Source: Clostridiales bacterium | GTDB lineage: Bacteria; Bacillota; Clostridia; Oscillospirales; Oscillospiraceae | Direction of reading: 5' to 3' | Length of the DNA stretch: 45,334 nucleotides | NCBI GenBank assembly: GCA_019418625.1 | Contig: DYBL01000046.1 | Location: 1-45,334 of the forward strand | Made by a program: the position numbers and the translations under genes | Part shown: positions 42,099 to 45,334 of the stretch, piece by piece | How positions within the stretch are numbered: position 1 is the stretch's first letter | Layout of the letters: the number at the start of each line of letters is the position of its first letter | The notes under the pieces: model-generated | Databases searched by the model: none | Told to the model about the DNA's origin: nothing | What the model saw: only the letters and a program-made list of their open reading frames with translations

Positions 42099-42175
42099 GC
42101 CCCCGTAGCTCAGTTGGATAGAGCGGTCGCCTCCTAAGCGACAGGCCACTGGTTCGAACCCAGCCGGGGGTGCCA
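42099..42175 (+). tRNA. tRNA-Arg (anticodon CCU)
   Basis: 77 nt including an encoded CCA (42173-42175). The acceptor GCCCCCG (42099-42105) pairs with CGGGGGT, with G-U at the first pair. D arm GCTC...GAGC; anticodon stem GTCGC...GCGAC around loop CTCCTAA, anticodon CCT; T arm CTGG-TTCGAAC-CCAG, with an A-C mismatch at its base. It reads AGG codons. It adjoins an integrase gene, so its 3' end is a probable attachment site. Confidence 0.95.
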
Positions 42176-42182
42176 AAAATGA

Positions 42183-42222
42183 CCGCTGTAAGCCGTTTTT
42201 CGATGGTTTACAGCGGTTTTTT
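42183..42222 (+). terminator. Terminator after tRNA-Arg
   Basis: CCGCTGTAAGCC (42183-42194) pairs with GGTTTACAGCGG (42205-42216), one G-U pair, followed by six T. Confidence 0.85.
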
Positions 42223-42290
42223 GTTATCGTTTTCCCAGAGCGTACTTGCCGCTCCAGCGGAACGATTTTATACATTTTCCGCTGTATGCC

Positions 42291-42350
42291 TGCTAATTGG
42301 CTTCGAACTATTTTTCCGGCCTTGCTAATAAAAAACGCCGATTTGCTAAT
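42291..42350 (+). repeat. Short direct repeats TGCTAAT beside the integrase gene, possible arm-type sites
   Basis: TGCTAAT occurs at 42291-42297, 42323-42329 and 42344-42350, with CGAACTAT at 42304-42311. The pair TGCTAAT and CGAACTAT recurs in the same order and orientation beyond the excisionase gene at 44079-44085 and 44097-44104. Repeats on both sides of int-xis resemble integrase or excisionase arm-binding sites. Confidence 0.4.
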
Positions 42351-42364
42351 ACGATTTTCCCGCC

Positions 42365-43759
42365 CTATTTTTCGGATGGGGCTGACGCCAGCAATGCAGC
42401 CAGTGTGTTGGCCAGTTCCGGCGACTTGCGAAGCTGTTCCACCAGGGACTCCAAATCCAATGTGGCGGGCGCCGGTTCCTTTGGTTCCTCCGGGGGGCGA
42501 ACCGAACGCAGGTCAGGATTGGCATAGAAGGCGCTCTCGAACTTTTGGGCATTGATCTTGCGGTCCTCGTCCAGAATGTGTGCATACACGCTGGTGATCA
42601 TGTCGATCTGGGCGTGGCCCGTATCACCCTGGGTGGCCTTCAGGTCGCCGTGGTTCAGCTTTAACTTATAGGTGGTGCTGGAATGACGGAGAGAGTGAAA
42701 GACCACTTTGGGCAGCCCTGCTTTCTCCCGCAGCTTCTCAAACGACTTCAGGATGATACGGTCCGCACAGGGGCGGCCATTGGCCAGCGCCACCACCAGA
42801 TCGTAATCCTGATACTCGTCACGGAGCAGTGCCCGCAGCTCGTCTTGCGCGGATTTCCATTCCCGCAGGATGTAAGCCAGGGTCTTGGGCAGCCACACCT
42901 TGCGGATGCTGGAATCGGTCTTGGGCTTCTTCAGGATGATCCTGGTGCTGGTGTTGGGAAACAGAGGCGTGAACACATGATAGATGTCCTTTTGTCCCAG
43001 CATCTCAATGGCTCGCTTGGAGGCCCGCGCCAGCTCCTTATCGATGTAGACATAGGCGTTGTCATCAGCGATTTCTTCATCGGAGATGTGGACATTGCTC
43101 CAGGTCAGTCCCAGAATCTCACCCATGCGCAGCGAACAGGCAAAGGCCAGGTTCATTGCCACATAGAGTTTGCTGTCCGTACACTGGTCCAGGGCGGTGC
43201 GGATCATATCAGCGGTCCAGATGTCCCGCTTCTTGTATTCCACTTTGGGCAGCACCACATTGTCGAAGGGGTTCTTGGCAACCAGCTCCCACCGAACCGC
43301 CTGCTTGAAGGCACAGCGGAGAAGTTTGATGATCTTCTCGATGGTAGCGTTGGTCACGAACTCCGTTTTGGCGTGGTGCGTCCTGGTGTTCACCGCAGGG
43401 GTTTTCTGCAAGGTCTGGATGTACTTGTCCACCACCCGCGTGGTGATGTCCTGCACCTTCATGTCCCCGATGATGGGGTTGATATAGTTGGCGATCAGCG
43501 AGTTTTGGCTGTCATACATGGACACGCCCCACCGCTTTTCGCCATAGAGGGAGACGAAGTCCGATAGGAACTCCGCAATATTCTGATTGGTGGGAGGAAG
43601 GAAGGAGTTGGAACTTTTCTGGCTCTCAATCTCTGCCTTGCGCTTCAATGCCTCCTGGTAGGAAGTGCGGGTTTCCCACTTCTGCTTGGTCTCACCGTTC
43701 TCGTCCGTATAGTTGTAGACGATGGAATAATTCTTTTTCCGTTTGATAATCGATGCCAT
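42365..43759 (-). CDS. int: Tyrosine recombinase (Tn916/Tn1549-type integrase)
   Basis: A 464-residue site-specific recombinase. The N-terminal AP2-like arm-binding segment (SIIKRKKNYSIVYNYTDENGETKQKW) is followed by a SAM-like core-binding domain (about 60-170) and the catalytic domain. That domain has Arg in CSLRMGEILGL, H-x2-R in FHSLRHSSTT, a late His in GDTGHAQIDMI and nucleophile Tyr in TSVYAHI. It would catalyse integration and excision at the neighbouring tRNA-Arg. The C-terminal tail of about 60 residues, rich in Pro, Glu and Ala, is longer than in Tn916 Int. The ATG at 43759 has AAGGAAG about 7 nt upstream. The gene faces the tRNA, as is common. Confidence 0.95.
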   Translation of the reverse strand: MASIIKRKKNYSIVYNYTDENGETKQKWETRTSYQEALKRKAEIESQKSSNSFLPPTNQNIAEFLSDFVSLYGEKRWGVSMYDSQNSLIANYINPIIGDMKVQDITTRVVDKYIQTLQKTPAVNTRTHHAKTEFVTNATIEKIIKLLRCAFKQAVRWELVAKNPFDNVVLPKVEYKKRDIWTADMIRTALDQCTDSKLYVAMNLAFACSLRMGEILGLTWSNVHISDEEIADDNAYVYIDKELARASKRAIEMLGQKDIYHVFTPLFPNTSTRIILKKPKTDSSIRKVWLPKTLAYILREWKSAQDELRALLRDEYQDYDLVVALANGRPCADRIILKSFEKLREKAGLPKVVFHSLRHSSTTYKLKLNHGDLKATQGDTGHAQIDMITSVYAHILDEDRKINAQKFESAFYANPDLRSVRPPEEPKEPAPATLDLESLVEQLRKSPELANTLAALLASAPSEK

Positions 43760-43779
43760 AGCGATACTTCCTTTCTAAG

Positions 43780-43986
43780 TCATAGGTCGAGCGACTCCAG
43801 CCACTCATCGAATGACCGCTTGGAAATCCGTATGGCGTTGCCAATTCGCACGATCTTGAAGTGTCCTTCCTTCACGAGAAGATAAGCGGATGTGCGGCCA
43901 ATACCCAGGATCTGAGTAATGTCCTCTACCGTATAGGTTCTACGTTCCGGGGACTCCTTCTTCGTACCGTTCCATGCTTGCGACAT
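43780..43986 (-). CDS. xis: Excisionase-type helix-turn-helix protein
   Basis: A 68-residue DNA-binding protein with a MerR-like excisionase fold: YTVEDITQILGIGRTSAYLLVKEGHFKIVRIGNAIRISKRSFDEWLESL. It is encoded 20 nt upstream of int, with AAAGGGGG before its ATG, the usual xis-int arrangement of Tn916-like elements. It would bend DNA at the element ends to direct excision. Confidence 0.88.
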   Translation of the reverse strand: MSQAWNGTKKESPERRTYTVEDITQILGIGRTSAYLLVKEGHFKIVRIGNAIRISKRSFDEWLESLDL

Positions 43987-44485
43987 GGCAGCCCCCTTTC
44001 TAAAACAAGAACGGCGCGTAGAAGGAAGGTCATAATTTGCCTATCCTCATTTTAACGCGCCATTCCGGGTTTGTCTGCTGCTAATCGAAAAGTTTACGAA
44101 CTATCCATAAACTCAAAGCAACAGAATGATTGTAAAAAGAAAGAGGCAGAAAACGGATGGCTGCTGGCACAGCTCCACGGGAATTTCACCCCGGCCCATG
44201 CTGATGGGTGCGGCGCACGATGCTTTGCGGGCGTCCAATGCGCGAGTATCTTTGACCTGCCTGTATGTCATCGCCCGCAGAGTGCCGCGTCCGCTTTGCG
44301 GCCAAGTGTGGATCGCTCGCTCCCGGAAGGGAAGGTCATGGCGCACCGGCCGTATGGCTCGATACAGGACAGAATGTATCCGTCTGCCTTATGCTGCGCC
44401 GGAGGCCTCCCGCCGGGCTTTCTTTGTCAAGGAGCTATAACGGGACGCCGCGTGGAAAGGGGAACACGCAGCGCCCGGCCCTGGA
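43987..44485. other. 500-bp stretch without a recognisable gene
   Basis: No open frame here has both a ribosome binding site and a family resemblance. The left part (to about 44150) is AT-richer and holds the second TGCTAAT/CGAACTAT pair, as expected for recombinase-binding DNA. The right part is GC-rich and could be the remnant of an eroded gene of the element. Confidence 0.5.
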
Positions 44486-44728
44486 TCAGCTCAGGTCAAA
44501 ATCTAGGATAGAAATAATCAGCTTTGCTTCCAGCCGACCGCGCAGATCTTCGTCCACCTGGGGACGGGGATAGCCGTCAGGGCCATAGCTCGTCCGTGTA
44601 GACAGCGCGGCGATGTAGCCGGAGTAATGCCGGACTACCCGGCTCACCGCTTCGGGGTCTCCTCCCACAGCGGCGGCGATCACCGGGTAAGGGATCAGCG
44701 ATGCCCGCGTGCACGCAGATTTAGTCAT
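44486..44728 (-). CDS. Tn1549-type helix-turn-helix domain protein
   Basis: An 80-residue protein with the pattern PVIAAAVGGDPEAVSRVVRHYSGYIAALSTR and VDEDLRGRLEAKLIISILDFDL, typical of the small HTH protein encoded beside the sigma factor in Tn1549/CTn-like elements. The ATG at 44728 has GGGAGG 8 nt upstream and overlaps the sigma factor stop by 8 nt, so translation is coupled. It probably helps regulate transfer or excision; its exact role is unknown. Confidence 0.85.
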   Translation of the reverse strand: MTKSACTRASLIPYPVIAAAVGGDPEAVSRVVRHYSGYIAALSTRTSYGPDGYPRPQVDEDLRGRLEAKLIISILDFDLS

Positions 44729-45269
44729 CCGCTTCACCTCCCATCAGCTCCTTCAGCAGCCGATAGGCTTTATGCCTGCGGGTATTGACCGTCCGGCGGG
44801 CCATGTCCATGTACCTGGCGATCTGTTCATCGGTCATCCGCAGGAACCAGTGCATCATAAAGATTTCCCGGTCCTCCTGGGACAGCCCCAGAAGCGCCTC
44901 GGCCAGCCCGTCGTCCTCGATCAGGATCACGGCCCCTCCCACAGGGAAGGTCGTGTATTCCCACGGGTAGCGATCATATACCGCAAGCTGGGCCATTTCT
45001 GCCTCGGACAGTTCTTCCAAAGATGTGAAACGCTTCTGGCGGCGGCTGATCTGGCGATAGCCGTTGAACGCCTCGCATTTCAGCACCTTCTTGCAGTAGC
45101 TGTCAAAGGCGTACTGCTTGTGCTCGTAGTGGCGGTCAGGTTTCAAGTTCTCACCTCCCTTCGTGCCGGGAGGCAGTTCTTTTCTTCCCCTTTCGCTCAC
45201 TACTCGTTCACTAACGGTCCGGTTTGGCCGGTTTTCGGGATCTATCTGAAAAAAAGTTTTGCCGCTCAT
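44721..45269 (-). CDS. Sigma-70-family factor of the mobile element
   Basis: A 182-residue protein of the sigma-like family in conjugative transposons. The core is YAFDSYCKKVLKCEAFNGYRQISRRQKRF, then LSEAEMAQLAVYDRYPWEYTTFPV, and a C-terminal region-4-like HTH (LGLSQEDREIFMMHWFLRMTDEQIARYMDMARRTVNTRRHKAYRLL). Two starts compete: the ATG at 45269, with AAAGGAG 6 nt upstream, and a TTG at 45146, with GGGAGG 7 nt upstream, which gives a 141-residue protein matching the usual family length. The extra N-terminus (SGKTFFQIDPENRPNRTVSERVV) also occurs as a leader in related elements. The upstream start falls within an inverted repeat. Confidence 0.83.
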   Translation of the reverse strand: MSGKTFFQIDPENRPNRTVSERVVSERGRKELPPGTKGGENLKPDRHYEHKQYAFDSYCKKVLKCEAFNGYRQISRRQKRFTSLEELSEAEMAQLAVYDRYPWEYTTFPVGGAVILIEDDGLAEALLGLSQEDREIFMMHWFLRMTDEQIARYMDMARRTVNTRRHKAYRLLKELMGGEADD

Positions 45270-45334
45270 ACTTGGCTCCTTTCGTTTCGTTCAGGTTGAC
45301 AGGCCGGAACGAAACGAAAGGAGCCAAGTATGAG
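45265..45334. repeat. Perfect 28-bp inverted repeat at the window end
   Basis: Positions 45265-45292 are the exact reverse complement of 45307-45334, with a 14-nt spacer. The left arm contains the ribosome binding site and start codon of the sigma-factor gene; the right arm therefore carries the same AAAGGAG...ATGAG facing right and stops with the window. Either a duplicated divergent start or an assembly fold-back would produce this. Confidence 0.85.

Larger units (their letters stand above)
42176..45334. mobile_element. Integration end of a Tn1549/Tn916-like integrative element, cut by the window end
   Basis: Immediately after the tRNA-Arg come, all leftward, an integrase, an excisionase-type HTH protein, a Tn1549-type HTH protein and a sigma-70-like factor. 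This is the usual left-end module of clostridial conjugative transposons. GC content is visibly lower and codon use less biased than in the chromosomal genes. The boundary is placed at the tRNA 3' end by inference; the other end, conjugation genes and cargo lie outside the window. Confidence 0.75.

Noticed and set aside
44113..44480. Small open frames between the excisionase and HTH genes
   Set aside because: None combines a ribosome binding site with recognisable composition, and several overlap in different frames.

Overview
The window is about 45 kb of GC-rich DNA with Firmicute-style signals: AGGAGG ribosome binding sites, occasional GTG and TTG starts, sigma-A type promoters and many hairpin-plus-T terminators. 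Gene content (pst/pho operon, DegV protein, TM1266-type regulator, a GerA/SpoVAF germination protein, BlaI/M56 pair, Tn1549-like integrase module) points to a spore-forming anaerobe of the Clostridia, most likely Oscillospirales of the Flavonifractor/Pseudoflavonifractor/Intestinimonas type. The order and genus are inference from gene style only.

Layout. 1-3.3 kb: 3' end of a serine-hydrolase-like gene, a LacI-family regulator and a divergent glyceraldehyde-3-phosphate dehydrogenase gene; both promoters carry the same downstream GATTACGCAA motif, so the regulator probably represses itself and gap. 3.3-3.75 kb: a protein-free stretch with a consensus promoter, long-range complementary segments and a terminator on the minus strand, probably an unassigned structured RNA of about 365 nt. 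3.8-5.9 kb: a FliB-type lysine methylase and a two-gene 4Fe-4S operon, separated by a perfect 20-bp palindrome. 5.9-8.4 kb: a diguanylate cyclase with a cysteine-rich sensor, and a spoVAF-like gene behind a sigma-G-like promoter.

8.5-15.9 kb: one phosphate operon read leftwards, pstS-pstC-pstA-pstB-phoU-HD protein-phoB-phoR, with a Pho-box pair upstream of pstS. 16-18.2 kb: divergent acyl-ACP thioesterase and RidA genes, then a DegV fatty-acid-binding protein. 18.3-21.2 kb: an operon made of a TM1266-type small regulator and a complete ABC importer (lipoprotein, permease, ATPase), preceded by a roughly 180-nt leader RNA that ends in an intrinsic terminator; this is the best candidate here for an undescribed riboswitch-controlled system. 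21.2-24.3 kb: malQ and a membrane-anchored XRE protein.

24.3-32.5 kb: the complete arginine operon from glutamate onward except argA, in the order argG-argH-argC-argJ-argB-argD-argF, with an ARG box overlapping the argG promoter. 32.6-38.5 kb: a cysteine-rich membrane protein, fumC, a BlaI/M56-peptidase regulatory pair with twin operators, and a copper-amine-oxidase-like domain protein. 38.6-42 kb: typA and a serA-like dehydrogenase. 42-45.3 kb: a tRNA-Arg(CCU), a tRNA-like remnant before it, and the integration end of a Tn1549/Tn916-like element (integrase, excisionase-type protein, HTH protein, sigma factor). The window ends exactly on a perfect 28-bp inverted repeat. No rRNA, CRISPR array or complete insertion sequence was seen.
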